From Conoideocrella luteorostrata (lineage: Eukaryota; Ascomycota; Sordariomycetes; Hypocreales; Clavicipitaceae): a stretch of 33,755 nt of DNA. Both the position numbers and the translations under genes were made by a program. The DNA lies in NCBI GenBank assembly GCA_032433595.1, contig JASWJB010000396.1:1-33755 (forward strand), in the 5' to 3' direction. Below the pieces are notes generated by a model. It did not search any database. It was not told the DNA's origin and worked only from the letters and a program-made list of their open reading frames with translations. The first letter of the stretch is position 1. Each line of letters starts with the position of its first letter. Positions 1 to 11,737 of this stretch are shown here, piece after piece.

Positions 1-90
1 GTCTGGTCCGGCAGAGTTGGCGAAGCAAGAATGAATTAGGATGGAGAGTGGATCATGCCGTTGGAACGATAGGAGACGTTCTATATCAGG

Positions 91-114
91 GCCCCCCCCC
101 CCCGGGGGGGGCCC
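91..114. repeat. poly-C/poly-G palindromic tract
   Basis: A run of 12 C (92-103) is followed at once by 8 G (104-111) and then CCC. It can fold back on itself, and both strands carry a G-run. A similar, longer tract occurs at 26951-26976. Run lengths in such tracts are prone to sequencing error. Confidence 0.85.
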
Positions 115-407
115 GCCTACCACGGATTCTTGCCCATACGAGCACAACTGAGCTTAATAGAGAGCAGGTTGTGCCATCTCTCCATTCAGAAGTAAAAAAG
201 CTGCAAACACTATCTCGGCATTCACGCGCCACTGAACTGTAAAACTATGTACTCCGTTATCTGCCCAATCATCTCATGCCATCTCATGCCGTCTCTACGA
301 GGCACTCCGCACTTGCGGTCTCATTACGGAGCAGTTCCATCCCCGCACGTCCAATCCGTCCGCCACTCATTCTCACCCGGCACACATTGCCGAAACCCAA
401 CGCCAAG

Positions 408-424
408 TACGGAGTACGGAGTAC
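408..424. repeat. two overlapping copies of TACGGAGTA
   Basis: Exact copies lie at 408-416 and 415-423, sharing two bases. They belong to a motif found at least 13 times in the gene-free DNA of this window (see findings). Confidence 0.8.
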
Positions 425-990
425 ATAGCTATCCAACACGGGCGTGCCATTTCATTTCCCCAAAAACAGCATCACCCATTCACTCAACGCACATCACCTG
501 AAACACTTCTTTTTTTCAAAAATAGCCCCAACGCCCAATTGCAATCCCCGCGGTCGCCCCTAAACGGCACATCAACGAATCAACCCACGTCTAATTAGAC
601 ATCTACCCCTGCCACATGAGCAACTCTCGTGGGTCCACACCCTCTCCGTAACGAGTCCCGTCCAAGCAAGCTAAGACATTGACAGCACTTGGCAGGGTTT
701 ATTCGGACAGCTTGCCAAGTTGGTCTTCTAGCACAAGCCACCAAGGGATGTGTGGTGAATGAAGTGAAAGAAGAGAAAAGGAAAGAAAAAAATACAAGCT
801 GCCAGCTGTGAGTTGTCAGTTGCTCTTTCACGCCCGTAAGCTGGCTGGCACATCGTCGCGATAAAACCCAGCAACATACTCGTATATGCCCTGGACCTGT
901 AGATCTTTCACCTGGCTCGTTTTCAACCTCATCACTCATTAACTAACTACTCACCCACCCAACGCGTCGCTCACACGAAACACGAGCATC

Positions 991-1683
991 ATGGTACATC
1001 GCGCCGCCGTCATTCTCTCCGCCCTGGTCGGCATCGCCATCTCCCTCCCCCGAGAAGCCATCTCCCCCATTGGCAATGACTCTCCCGGCCATCCCGGCCA
1101 CATGCCCAAACGAACAACCGTCGCGGCTTCCTGCCTTCCTCGCGACTGCTCCAGAGGCATCACTTTCAGCCGATACATCAACCCCTTCAACCCCAAATCA
1201 ACTATATACCAGCCCTTCGAGCCTTCAGTCCTCTCTTCGCTGAAGCCCATCGATCAAGGCACCACCCAAACCATATACATCTCCGCCGCAGACGGAGTGG
1301 ACTCCAATGCAGCGATTCTATGGAAAACATATTTATATGTTTGTCAAGAAGGAACATACAAATTCACGTCCAGGCATCCCAAGGATACTGCCATGACGTG
1401 GCTGGGCGAAGAACACACCAAGAAGCCGACGGTTGAAAATGCCGACATAGGGCAGTTCGATGGCGTGAGTAGCTTGAATGAGGACATGACGGTGGAGAGA
1501 GCCCTCTTGGCAGGAACCATTTACCCTATCACTACGCTATGGGGTAATAATGGAGTTGACGGGTTCGTTGAGCTGGGTATTGAGGGCCCTGATGGTGACA
1601 TGGTGAATGGCTCTGAAGGGTCCGGTGCATATTTCGTGACAAGAACGTGTGGCAGTAACTCGGAAGGGGAATTGAAAGTGTGA
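991..1683 (+). CDS. small secreted GLEYA/PA14-like protein
   Basis: A single-exon gene of 230 aa. Residues 1-18 form a signal peptide (basic start, then hydrophobic AAVILSALVGIAIS), so the product should enter the secretory pathway. A Lys-Arg pair at 40-41 is a possible Kex2 processing site that would release a mature protein starting at Thr42. From about residue 95 the sequence follows the GLEYA/PA14 beta-sandwich pattern: a WKTYLYVCQEGTYKFTS stretch, then TAMTWLGEE, then LLAGTIYPITTLW and a closing GFVELGIEGPDGD. In fungal adhesins this fold binds carbohydrate, but those proteins usually carry long repeat stalks and a GPI signal, both absent here; a soluble wall or secreted lectin-like protein is therefore more likely. 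There are four cysteines (48, 53, 118, 220). The ATG at 991 gives the signal peptide directly. The gene is convergent with the Blm10 gene. The domain call is from pattern memory, not a search. Confidence 0.75.
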   Translation: MVHRAAVILSALVGIAISLPREAISPIGNDSPGHPGHMPKRTTVAASCLPRDCSRGITFSRYINPFNPKSTIYQPFEPSVLSSLKPIDQGTTQTIYISAADGVDSNAAILWKTYLYVCQEGTYKFTSRHPKDTAMTWLGEEHTKKPTVENADIGQFDGVSSLNEDMTVERALLAGTIYPITTLWGNNGVDGFVELGIEGPDGDMVNGSEGSGAYFVTRTCGSNSEGELKV

Positions 1684-2020
1684 AGAGATAGAAGAAGTAC
1701 CAATGAATTTTGCTAACCAGAGTCCTTGATGATAATATGAAGCGGGCATATCGACTATTAAATCAACATTTCGTAAATAAAACCCAAATATCATTATCGT
1801 TCTATTCATACTATCCTCTCTATTCCAGTCTCGGCAATGTCCATGTACACTAAACAGCTTTGTATCTGTCTGCTGCCTGTTGCCCATACAGTTACTCATG
1901 GTGATCAGAATACATCTTTGCTTGCTGCACTGTTCTTGTTCCTGCCTGAAACTTCGCCACGCAGCCTGTAACCTGTTTATTATCTTGTGGCCAGAAGCCC
2001 TGTCACAAAGTCTACCTGGT
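1684..2020. other. convergent 3' spacer
   Basis: This 337-base spacer lies between the stop codons of the secreted-protein gene (+) and the Blm10 gene (-). It contains AATAAA on the + strand at 1776-1781, about 95 bases after the 1683 stop, a plausible polyadenylation signal. I see no gene in it. Confidence 0.6.
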
Positions 2021-5000
2021 TTAAGCAAAGTAGCTATTCCAAAGCACACCTTCCAGGTCTTCTAACTGTTCTTGGGTAAAGTACTGTTACAGGGTCAGTC
2101 AGTCATCTCCCTTCGATTCAAGTCTACGCACATGGTCATCAAAAACTAACCTTTTGATCAACACTCCAGCTGTCCTGTCGTGTCTTTTTGAACTCGCTCA
2201 GAATACCCTTTGTGGCCTTTCCAACCACACCGGCATCTCCAGCCGCTTTGCGCGCCAAAGTTGCCAGCACCTCTGGCATCCATTCAGGAGGCGGTGTTGC
2301 ATATGGGAAAGCCTCAATAAGCGCACCAAGGCCTAAGACGGCTGCATGTCTTCGATTGATCTGTCTGTGAACATCCACAGGTGTATCAGTGCCTGCCAGA
2401 TTAGGTTTCCTCTTGGGCATAGGATTCTGCTGCAGCTCCTGTTTGAAACGCTGCTGGAGCCGTGCAATCATCGGATCTCGTATATGCCGCGGCGAGCAGC
2501 GGATCATGCCAGCCAAGGTTGTAGATGCAGTCGACCGCACCTCCAGCTGTGCATCACTTAACATGTCAGACACGGCGTTGAAAAGTGCATCTCGCTGAGG
2601 TGCCGCTGTGAGAAAAATGCGTCGGAAGTAAACCACCTGCATGTTGACGAGGGCTCGGAGTCGCTGGTGCCAGCTAGATGCAGTCCTGCCAATCTTAATC
2701 AGGCCATTGATGAACTCAGCATCCTCGCCTTCTCTAAAGGGTATATTCGGCAGGTGTCTGTAAACATGGTAGGCCATTTTCATGAGCTCGGGATCCTCCT
2801 TGACATCCATCATATGTAGCAATTGCTCCATGAATGGGGCAGAAAAGAAAGGAACTAGCAGGGTACACTCATTCGATGATAGTGTGGAGTCAAGCCAGGT
2901 GAGAACAGTCTTGGAACCCGCCGTGTATGAAGACTGCGTCTGTTGGCCAGGCTGCCTTTCGTGTCTCCACGTCTCTAGGCGTTCAAAGACTTGTTTGATG
3001 ATCGTCTTCAGCTCCTCAGAAGGTTGGTAAGGTCGGATGCCAATCGAAGACTCCTCTTTGTTTGCCTCAATGAGTTTGGTCACACTTTGGAACGACTCAT
3101 GATAACGTGTTCTGACAATGACACAAAGCACTTTGCCAATAGCCTCGCGCACTGCCTTATAAGGGTGGTCAATGTGAGCGAGGAAGTCATCCAGAATCGG
3201 CTGCTCTTGGCGGAAATGCCAGCCGCCGTCTGCGAGAACAAACTCCAGTAACTGGACTTTGGCGGACTCCTTGAATGCTGCGTTGGAGGATATATCAAGT
3301 CGGAAAGACCGCAAACCGTCGATGACTTCACGAGATCGACGTGGGTCTCTCGAGTCCAGAATGAGATGGATGCAAGGCAGCCAGTATTGAAGGTTCTCCG
3401 GCGTAAGTCCGTCATTTATCGTCTTGAGCAGCATGGGCGCTGCAAAGTTCCAAACCTTGTTGCGCATATCAAGAGGATCATCGCTCGAGCCTGCAAGCAA
3501 CGCGCCAAGAATTTCGGCCGTTGCTCTATGCTGATGCTTGTCGCTACCATCGCCATAAACAGCCTCAGTCAGTTCCTTGATATCATCCAACGTAGCCACA
3601 GTACTTCCGTAGTATGTGAGGTCGAACACATGCATCAGCAAGTACACATTAGTCATTCTGAATCTATCATGTGCTGTATCCCGTGGTTCTTGTTTCAAAT
3701 AGTCGAAGCATTGAGACATCCATTCCCTTGTTATAATGCTGCCAATTTGTCGACGAACTTTTGTCTCCAGTTCGTCATAAGCATTAAATGGCGCCGGACG
3801 AGCTTGGAACGCAGTGAACTTGCTTCCCCAGACGAGCCAACCAGGATGATCAGAGTCTACCATGTATTCCGCACCCTCGGGTTGCTTGAACGCCTCCAAG
3901 AATTTACTAGTAAATTCTGCATCTCCCTTCTCAACGGATACTTCGATCCGGTTCCTATCACCTATCTCTCTTTCCATCAGATAGTTCGTGTAGTCATGGC
4001 CGTACATTGCTCGCATATCAATGGCGCTGAGTAGGGAAGAAAACGCGTTAAGATAATAACCCCTCAGGCCAGGATGAGGATCGTTCGTGCCTTTGGCCAC
4101 CAGTTCAACAAACTCGGGGGGAGCAAGGCCGTCAAATCGAAGGCACAAGTTCAGGGCGAAAATAGCACACCTTGTGGCAATCTTCCAATGCGCTCCCTTT
4201 GCTATACTGGTGAGTTGGATGCCAAGAGTGGCCTTAGATGCTTCGATCTTCTTTCTCCGCTCCAAGATTACTTCATGCCGGGCATCAATAGCGTCAGTGG
4301 CATCCTCACATGGTCGGATAGTGCTCACAGCCGCGTCATCAACGAGAATCAGTCGCTCACTAGCCTTACCAAACTCAATAAGCGAGTACAAGGTGGCGGT
4401 CCCCAGATGTTGGATGGATGGCTTGTCGATGCCTGCGGTCTCAATGTAAAGGCTTATAGCATCAGGAGCAAATCGCCAATCCCGGATAATTGTCCTCACC
4501 AACGAAGTGAAGAACAAAGTAAACATGGCGCCCTTGATTCGATCGTGGTCATTTGCCGCAATACCCTTCCGCAACCCATCGATAAGTATCGGTATAACAA
4601 GCGGTTTGCCGCCAATAATAACCTTGAGTGAGGAATCTTGGGCTGCCTGAGCAGCTCTTCTCACATCCGCATACAACGAAACGCATGACTTCGCCAAGTC
4701 TAGCAGCATCCGCTTGTCCAGCTCGCCTTTATGTCGAGCCGATGCGTTGTGCTTCATTCGTAGCAACTGATATGCCTCCGCTCTCTTGATCAACAGGGGG
4801 CGCGGGTACACCTTCCGAAGCCCTTTGATCTTAAATGCTGCAATATCTGCTTTGTACAGGCGGAGATGTCGTTCCAGTGGGTGAGCGGATCGCTCAATGC
4901 CAACATCTGTTATCCAAGTACGGTAGGCATTACACAATACCATGGAGCAATTGACATCATCTTCCTGATTTTCAGTGAGAAACGAATGCGCTTTGGTAAG

Positions 5001-8000
5001 GAGATGGCCAAGCCGGTCCCGTAGGTCATGAATGCGAGCGTACACAGGGTCATCTGGCTTGAAGAAATACCCTGACCGGTACTTGAACTGCGGCCGTAGT
5101 TCCTCGTCCTCGGCATCTTCCTCAAGGCTGTCGTCATCATCGCCCATCTCAGCGTCGCCATCATGGGCATTAGTGGCATCATTGCCATTCTCACCGGAAG
5201 CTCGCTTGGGGTCGAACATGGTAGACATGCCCGAAACCACTAGCCTTATTTGTTGCATCAATCTCGAAACCTCATCGGACCATTCTTTGTTCTTTCCCGT
5301 TCTGCTCACAGGTGGATTGTCACTGATGAGAAGTTCCAGCTGCTCGGCTGCTGATTGTGTTTGCGAAGCAAAAAGTTCAACTGCAAAGTCAACCTCCGGT
5401 GGGGATGGTTGGTGCCATCGGATGGTAAGGTCAGCCGGCGCAGTTGTCTTGCCCCAATCGTCAACGTCGAGACCGCGCTTGATAACATCCGGCTCGTAGA
5501 GACTATGGTCAATGGGGTACGTGTTTGTCAAGTTAAGCAGGAGGTGGTGGACGTAGTTGGAAACCAGGATCGTTGGCAGACCGCGGCACTTCTGTTGCAT
5601 GTAGACTGCGATGCTAAGCAACTCGTCCTTGTATATTACAACTTCACTTCCAACGTGTACGACAGTCATGGCAAGCATGCTAATATGCCAAACCAAGGCT
5701 CGATCACGCGGAAGATATTCGGTACCCGTCGTACGATCCGACGCCGCATTGTTGTAGTCGATTTCGTTCCGAATATTGACAACAAACATGGGCACGAAGA
5801 CTTTGAGCGTTTTCTTTGGGTTGACCTTACACAATGCGTTCAGGATCCAGGCCATAGCGTCGCGGGCCTGGTGAACCACGTGGCTAGAAACAAATGTGGC
5901 AATCTTTTCAAGGGTCATGTCGAACAATTCCGGGGAAAGGGAAGCAAACAGTGGCGACAAAGCCGCCGGTAATGCATTGACAACACTGTCTTCTGGTGTT
6001 CCCCCTCGAACTTGATTGGCATCGGGGAGATTTTCCAGCAGAGTGAAAATCTTGCCCAGCAGGGTCAAAACAAATTCTCCGAACCCAGCTGTCGATGATC
6101 GCAAGATGTTTGCCTCATCTTCGTCAGTAAGCTCATTCTTGTAATCAATCTGCACGTTCTGGCCATCCCGTTCCATTCGGTCCATTTCCGCCTGCACCCA
6201 CTGCATTGCCAAGGTGGTATCATGAATATGGCCGCCCTCTTTTGTTAATGGTGTAAAAGGTATGCTGTATGCTACACTCTGGATAAAGTTTAGAGTATAC
6301 TGAGTCTTATTGAGATCATTGGCATCGATTCCCGGCAAACATAATGCGAGCAATGCAGTTATGTGACAACGGTATCCCTTTAGTTTGGACATGACGTTTG
6401 CAATCATTTGCAGACTGTTTAGACTCGAAGTTGTTCTGTGGACTTCCACCAAACCTTGGAGACTTGGATAGAAACGCTGCAATGCACCAGGAAGTACCAG
6501 GTCAGGCTCCAGATAGGCCAGTCCCTGCAGAGCGTTGTAATAGCAATTCGATACGCGATGGCTCTTGGAAAATAACCCCATAAATGTGACCTCTTTCAGC
6601 GAAACAACAAATCTCTTCTTCAGTGCTGGGCTTATCCTTCGCTCGTCAGGCATGTCCAGCTCTGTGCTTTGCTCGCGATTCCATCTCGAAACAAAAGCAT
6701 CGGTGAGATACAATGTTAGTTGACCGAGCATGTTGGTCCAATGTCCCTGGTTAGAAGGATGGAAAAAGGTATCAATTGATTGCATCAATCCTTCCAAACT
6801 TGCCATCATGGAGTCTTCCTGGTCCATGCAACTCGGCGAGAGCGAGCTCACGATAAGCCGAGCCATCATGTAGGAAACAGGGTGCTTCTTTGAATCCTTT
6901 TCCAGGTACAGCCCCGCACCAGACAAGTAGTCAAGGGCGGTATAGGGCGAGTTGGCTTGTCCAACAGGGATTTGTGTTAAGCGTAAGACGGTGGTGAAGA
7001 TGAGATCTGACTGGGCCCTTGTAAAGATGCCGTGTGCGCTGTATGGTATGTGGCTACAGTTGAGATGGTCGCGTGCAAGACGAGAGAGTAGGTCAATAAA
7101 ACAAATATCAACAACTTTCGATCTGTTCATGAGAGACCAGACGTGGAAAATGGTCGGGAGGAACTCCTGTGGTTGAGCCGCACTATCATTCTCTGGAGCC
7201 GGGTGGCTGGGGAGAAAGGAGTTGATAAGCCCCATGACAATGAATGCATTTGGCATATCGTTGATGCTAAAAAATGGTAAAAACTCCTGGAGCATCGCCG
7301 GTCGATCTCTCGGGTCGAAGTAGGTATGAACGTGGTTGCAGAGTTTCAACATCTGCTTAGGAGGTCGTCTCCGCGCGGTCTGGAGGGAAGGGCCTTCAGA
7401 AGGTAGCACGATACCTTTCACTTCGTGCCATAGCGGTCGCCAATCGAACGTTAAGTCCTCACTAGGTTTAAGATAGTGATTCTTTCTGTTACAGCACACG
7501 AAGATTCTCAGTTAGCGTCTCGTACGTCACCAAAAGCTAGGAGAAAGCGAAGCCACGGGTTACTCGAGGCGGCTCCCACTGAAAGTAATAGGCCATACCT
7601 GGTCAATGTCAAGACCATTCGCAGGAAGCGATCGGATGTGTTCGTGTCCAGACCGGGCGTCAGCACCAGCGAATAATACAGCTTGGCAAGCTTAGCACGA
7701 AGCTCCCTCGTCATCTCAAACTTGAGCGTCAGCCATGCTTGTAGCTCTCGAGTCCAATGCAAAGCACCAGGTGAGAAGTCCTCTGCCTTTATAGCGATGT
7801 AGAGCTGTTTCAGAATGCCTTGCAGGGCAGCATCGCGTTCTTGCTCCTCCTCGACCTCGAAGGGTAGCTGTTGGAAGTAGGCAAACGTTCGCGGTCGATA
7901 ACGCTTCTTGTCGTCCTCGTCCGATTTGGGGTAGGGAATCCCAGGTGAGGTGGCTCGAGAGATTGGCTCGTACGCGTGGAAGCCCGTGAGCAAATGCGAG

Positions 8001-8062
8001 GCTAGCGATGGAGCCAAAGCTGCCAGCGAGCCCTCGTGGTGCAGCCCGATATTCTCGTCCAT
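2021..8062 (-). CDS. BLM10: proteasome activator Blm10/PA200
   Basis: Blm10/PA200 is a large HEAT-repeat solenoid that caps the 20S proteasome and opens its gate without ATP. I read three exons: 8062-7599, 7485-2151 and 2083-2021. The introns are 7598-7486 (113 nt, GTATGG...AACAG, branch CTAAC) and 2150-2084 (67 nt, GTTAGT...AACAG, branch CTGAC). The joined frame closes at 1953 aa, normal for a filamentous fungus. ATG 8062 is the first in-frame ATG; the open frame upstream of it has none. The intron 1 join gives LTLTRKNHYL, running into DLTFDWRPLWHEVKG, a hallmark of the family. An acidic linker lies near residues 910-955. The C-terminal region (AAVLGLGALIEAFPYATPPP, then FKKTRQDSW) matches the conserved Blm10 C-terminal domain. 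The last 20 residues, ending SYFA, come from a 63-nt exon. This tail is the HbYX-like gate-opening motif, with Phe where yeast has Tyr. It lies tandem to the unknown gene at 10028-11737. Confidence 0.95.
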
Positions 8063-10027
8063 AGTCTGTCGCGGCGGCGTCGCGCAAGCGGAAGCCAAAC
8101 CCCGAAGGGGGAATAGGAGCAGTAAGGCAAGGGCAATGAATGGTATAGATAGTCTCCTGACGACGATAAGCCCGTCTAAATATTGCTGCAGAGTCAAGAA
8201 AAAATAATGATTTGAAAGGGGCGGCCGAGATGGATCATAAAACGTATGCTCCTCGCCGTGCAGCACCCAAGACGGCGAAGATGCAATGGAGCGAACGGGC
8301 AATGGGTTAAGCTCAGCGATCAGGCTTCGACGATTACGGTATCAAGGTGCCCAGGCTGCCCAGGCTGCGTGAGTGCGTAAGTACTACTGATGCATTGTGC
8401 CACCAAGGTATCCAATAAAGCGCAGGGGGGCAAGATGCTCCAGCTCTAGCTCGAGGAAGGTTCTGGATGGGGCAGCGATTAAACCGGCAGTGCGGGAGAA
8501 ACTTGCGTCGGGCTCTGAGTGGACAAGCAGGCTGGTGCCGTACGCGCACTAATCCACTCGGTGAGTAGGTTGGTAGGTTCTTAACTAACGGAGTGCGGAA
8601 TACGGAGTAGTTACGGAGGAGCAGTTCAGTTAGCTTGGACCAATCACCTAGGTTGCCAAACCCCAGCCGGATGGAACCCAGTTGCCAGTCAGCCGCCACG
8701 CCAGTAAGCTCCTCCCTACGGAGTACCGAGTACCGAGTACGGAGTAGTCGAAACAGCAAAGAGAGGTCACCGGGGCGTGCGGGGATCAGAATCCGCTCAG
8801 TGGTTCTCATCACAAAACAATGTATTCTGTTATCGCCAACAGCCAAGATTCATCGATATGACTATATCAATTGGCGGGGGACTCATTTGGCTCATATTGC
8901 CGACCATCCTTGACCAGTATGTTGATTGCTGGCTTCATTCTCTCCTCTCAACCACGTCCACTCACTCCCCCCTCCCCCTCTTCCCCTTCAACGTGATACC
9001 TCGCACAAAGGTCGAATGAATGAGCAATCAAGCCATAGACTACATACAGGTAATGCGGGCTAACGCAATCCGTACATTATTTTGTACGACTTTCGGATGA
9101 CGATGAACCTTCCAAGTCTGTTGGCCACATTCCGTCACCATCCGAGGATCCGATTTTGTCTTGCTGTTTCCATATGATAGTTTACCATACCATTGTCTGG
9201 CGGCAAATGTAAGGTGATTGCGTGTTGACTTAGATAACTAGAAGCTTGCTTATTCACAGCATCAAGGCATCATAGGTGATGAATATCGAATGCCCCAGCT
9301 CAATCCTACGTCTGCTCAAGGTGCGTCGGAGTGAGGCGTTCAGGACGATGTGGACGATGTGGGTCGGTCAGAGAAATCCCGCCGTCCCTCATGCAGCAAA
9401 CCAACTTGCCAACCAACACAATGACACTCGTGCTATAAGTACTCTGCTAATGCAGCCTGGGGACCAATTGCGTGAGGGCACTTCGGTGTGCCTCAACAAC
9501 GAATGCCCGCACCTGTCCTAGGAAACAAACAGCAGCCAAAACGCATGTCGTTACTGATGACCGCAGTGGGACACATTACTACACACAACACGCAACGAAT
9601 GAAACGGAGACTTTGTTCAACCATGTTAATGGGGGATGATGTGGTATTGTCACTAGCAAGACAAACATTTTGACAGAACATTCTTCACGCGCGCGGAGTA
9701 TGCAATGCGGATTTTTCTATGTGCATTCTGAGAACTCCATCTCCACAATTGTATGCAGCGCAACGAATTAACACCGTGATTTAGTACTCCGTAGACAGCT
9801 TCTAACTTTCGTAGTGTTTAGGACACCGAAATTCATACAGGCATGCAATACGTGTATCTCAACGTGGCGTGGGTAAATCTATATGGGGGAGTTCGATTAT
9901 GTAAATTTTACAGAGTATCGTGGCTGGGTATTGTTGCTTTATCCGGTGATAAATGCATGTACATGTAGCCTTGCTATAATTCATGATTCCTTCTAGTCCA
10001 GAATAGTGCCAAATAACACCACTTTCT
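8063..10027. other. gene-free region upstream of BLM10
   Basis: Nearly 2 kb between the BLM10 start and the 3' end of the gene at 10028-11737. No open frame here has recognisable features. An open stretch continues the BLM10 frame upstream to about 8302 with a hydrophobic segment but no ATG, so it is probably leader. Contents: a short direct repeat GCCCAGGCT around 8349-8366, a cluster of TACGGAGTA-type motifs at 8601-8746, and one TACTCCGTA at 9785-9793. Confidence 0.55.
8601..8746. repeat. cluster of TACGGAGTA motifs
   Basis: Exact copies lie at 8601-8609, 8717-8725 and 8738-8746. Between the last two are two one-mismatch versions (TACCGAGTA) joined head to tail. This is the densest group of the motif in the window and sits about 0.6 kb upstream of the BLM10 start. 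Confidence 0.8.
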
Positions 10028-11737
10028 TTATTGAGATGACTCTTTCCTTCTGTGGAATAACCGATGTGTCCAGTGTCGCATTCTACCCAGGCAGCTCGGT
10101 CTTTCCAGTTCCCCAATATCCAATTTTTCTTGCTGGTAGACGGACAATGGTACTTCCTGGCTATGGACAGTTGCCAAGCCTTCGATGCGGTCACTCCTGC
10201 GCTTCATGAAAGCTCTTCCGGTCGACAAAGCCCTTTCAGGAATTCCTGGCTGATGTTGGCGTTTCGAAGACAATGGCACTTGCATGCTGTCTGGTGCATG
10301 TGGACGGTTCAGTGGGCTTGCTGCACGAGAGTCGTCTCCATCATAGGAAGGGAAAGTTTGCCTCCTGATCGTGCAACCAATATTGCCACTCGCGGACCGA
10401 CAATGAGACGGGATGGCCTTAGCAAACTTGGGGTTAGACGAAGCCGGCCATCCTTGCTGATGTAGCCGGATCCAGCTTGCAGTGGCAATCATCAAGGCTT
10501 TCTGTTCGGGTAACACTTCCAGCGTCCGTCTCGGTTCAGAATTAAACCCCGCAGGAGATGTGTTTGGGTGTGCGCTTGTCTCCGGTCCAAAAGGACGGGA
10601 TGGCGGGAAGCGGCCGCTGGATGTCGACAATGTCGTATAGTTGTCGTACACCTCCAGAGCCTCCGCTGTTAACGAACCCATGATAGGGTGCCTCCGTGAC
10701 GAGGGATCAATAGTGCTGAATGTCCACCTGGAGTCTTGCGACTGATCTTGTATACTGGATCTTGTCGAAGCCGATGGCTCAAATGACGCAAAGCTATTGC
10801 GAGAAGCGATGTTTGACCTTCGTACCCATCTGGCAGTGATTCTCTCGCCGGTCTCGTTTGTCTGAGTGAATTCATAAGAACCGTTCGCCATTGGTGAAGC
10901 GCGCCACGACAAGCCATCTTCAAGAACAATCTCTGCATTATTTTCGCAACCTTTCGGTAGTGCGCTGATAACAGCCCAGATTTCTTTCTCGTGGCGGCTC
11001 CCACGGTCATCATCGGGACTTGGCAATGGCATTTTCACTGAGGTCAGGCCGTAGTCGTCGCTCCGAACGAGTAAGACGTCATTTTGGCTCAGTTCAGCAT
11101 TGGCATGAAATATACGAGGAAACCGTTTTGCTAGCTTCGGAATGATAAGAGTCCCCGCGACAAGGTGAGACGGGATCAAATCAAAAGCTGGAATTGCCCG
11201 TCTATCACCTATCTCTTGGAACTGCAACAGTAATCGTGGTCGAATTTGAACCAAGTGTCTTTGTTTGGTTCGAAGCTGTGGTGCTGGCTGAGCTAAAGCG
11301 TACCGGGTGGACTTTCGTGGCATCCGTCTGTGCTTCTTACGCCGCGCCGGGGTGTCCGTTGTTCCATCAGTAAGTTCCGAGCCGGCAATGGACTCTTCAT
11401 CCTCACTAGCAGATGGTGTATAAACATGTTCCATCCCAGGCTCCCGAAATCGAACAGCGAGATCTTTCCTCGTGAGGCTGCTCGAGGCGGTACGGTGGCG
11501 AGTGGCCAAAACTGGACGGTGGTACGTGTCGTCACTAGATGCTCGTCGACTGCTAGCTAGGTCGCGGTAAGGGGATGTGACAAAGTAATCGATATCACTT
11601 GTATCAGAAGGGGTGGCCAGAGGGCGGAGAGCCGTCTGCAAGAGGCTTCCTCTTTTGGCAGGTTGAAAGGGTGAAGAGGGTGGCTTTTTGGATGAATACT
11701 CGTGACCGTGTAAACTGGCTCCAGCATGAAGGAACAT
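10028..11737 (-). CDS. conserved fungal protein of unknown function
   Basis: An uninterrupted 569-aa frame. The ATG at 11737 is preceded in frame by a TAG 24 bases upstream, so this is the natural start unless an upstream exon exists. I recognise the general layout of a protein widespread in Pezizomycotina but know of no function. The first 130 residues are Ser/Thr-rich and look disordered. A strongly basic stretch (RRKKHRRMPRK, about 132-142) could be a nuclear signal. It leads into the best ordered part, about 143-310, with VQIRPRLLLQFQEIGDRRAI, an Ala/Ile/Leu segment AGTLIIPKLAKRFPRIF, and a later block (EDGLSWRASPMANGSYEF, then ITARWVRR). The tail is again Ser-rich and ends in a basic RRKESSQ. 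No signal peptide or membrane span. The TAA stop overlaps an AATAAA (10025-10030 on the minus strand). An open alternative is a missed 5' exon. Confidence 0.8.
   Translation of the reverse strand: MFLHAGASLHGHEYSSKKPPSSPFQPAKRGSLLQTALRPLATPSDTSDIDYFVTSPYRDLASSRRASSDDTYHRPVLATRHRTASSSLTRKDLAVRFREPGMEHVYTPSASEDEESIAGSELTDGTTDTPARRKKHRRMPRKSTRYALAQPAPQLRTKQRHLVQIRPRLLLQFQEIGDRRAIPAFDLIPSHLVAGTLIIPKLAKRFPRIFHANAELSQNDVLLVRSDDYGLTSVKMPLPSPDDDRGSRHEKEIWAVISALPKGCENNAEIVLEDGLSWRASPMANGSYEFTQTNETGERITARWVRRSNIASRNSFASFEPSASTRSSIQDQSQDSRWTFSTIDPSSRRHPIMGSLTAEALEVYDNYTTLSTSSGRFPPSRPFGPETSAHPNTSPAGFNSEPRRTLEVLPEQKALMIATASWIRLHQQGWPASSNPKFAKAIPSHCRSASGNIGCTIRRQTFPSYDGDDSRAASPLNRPHAPDSMQVPLSSKRQHQPGIPERALSTGRAFMKRRSDRIEGLATVHSQEVPLSVYQQEKLDIGELERPSCLGRMRHWTHRLFHRRKESSQ

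Larger units (their letters stand above)
1..990. other. gene-free region, upstream of the GLEYA-like gene
   Basis: I see no convincing gene here: the short open frames lack recognisable protein features. The stretch holds a C-run/G-run palindrome (91-114) and two overlapping copies of TACGGAGTA (408-423). The last 100 bases before 991 are C/A/T-rich with few G (about 920-990), which is typical of a fungal 5' leader, and a weak TATA-like GATAAAA lies near 859. The promoter of the gene at 991 is therefore probably in 700-990. Confidence 0.5.

Noticed and set aside
4074..5972. Plus-strand frames of 120-205 codons opposite BLM10
   Set aside because: They are shadows of the continuous 1.8-kilocodon Blm10 exon and show no features of their own.
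7508..8302. An N-terminal extension of Blm10 with a hydrophobic segment, reaching 8302
   Set aside because: The upstream open stretch contains no ATG before 8062, and a membrane-like segment does not fit a nuclear/cytosolic proteasome activator. The portion from 7598 down to 7508 is intron.
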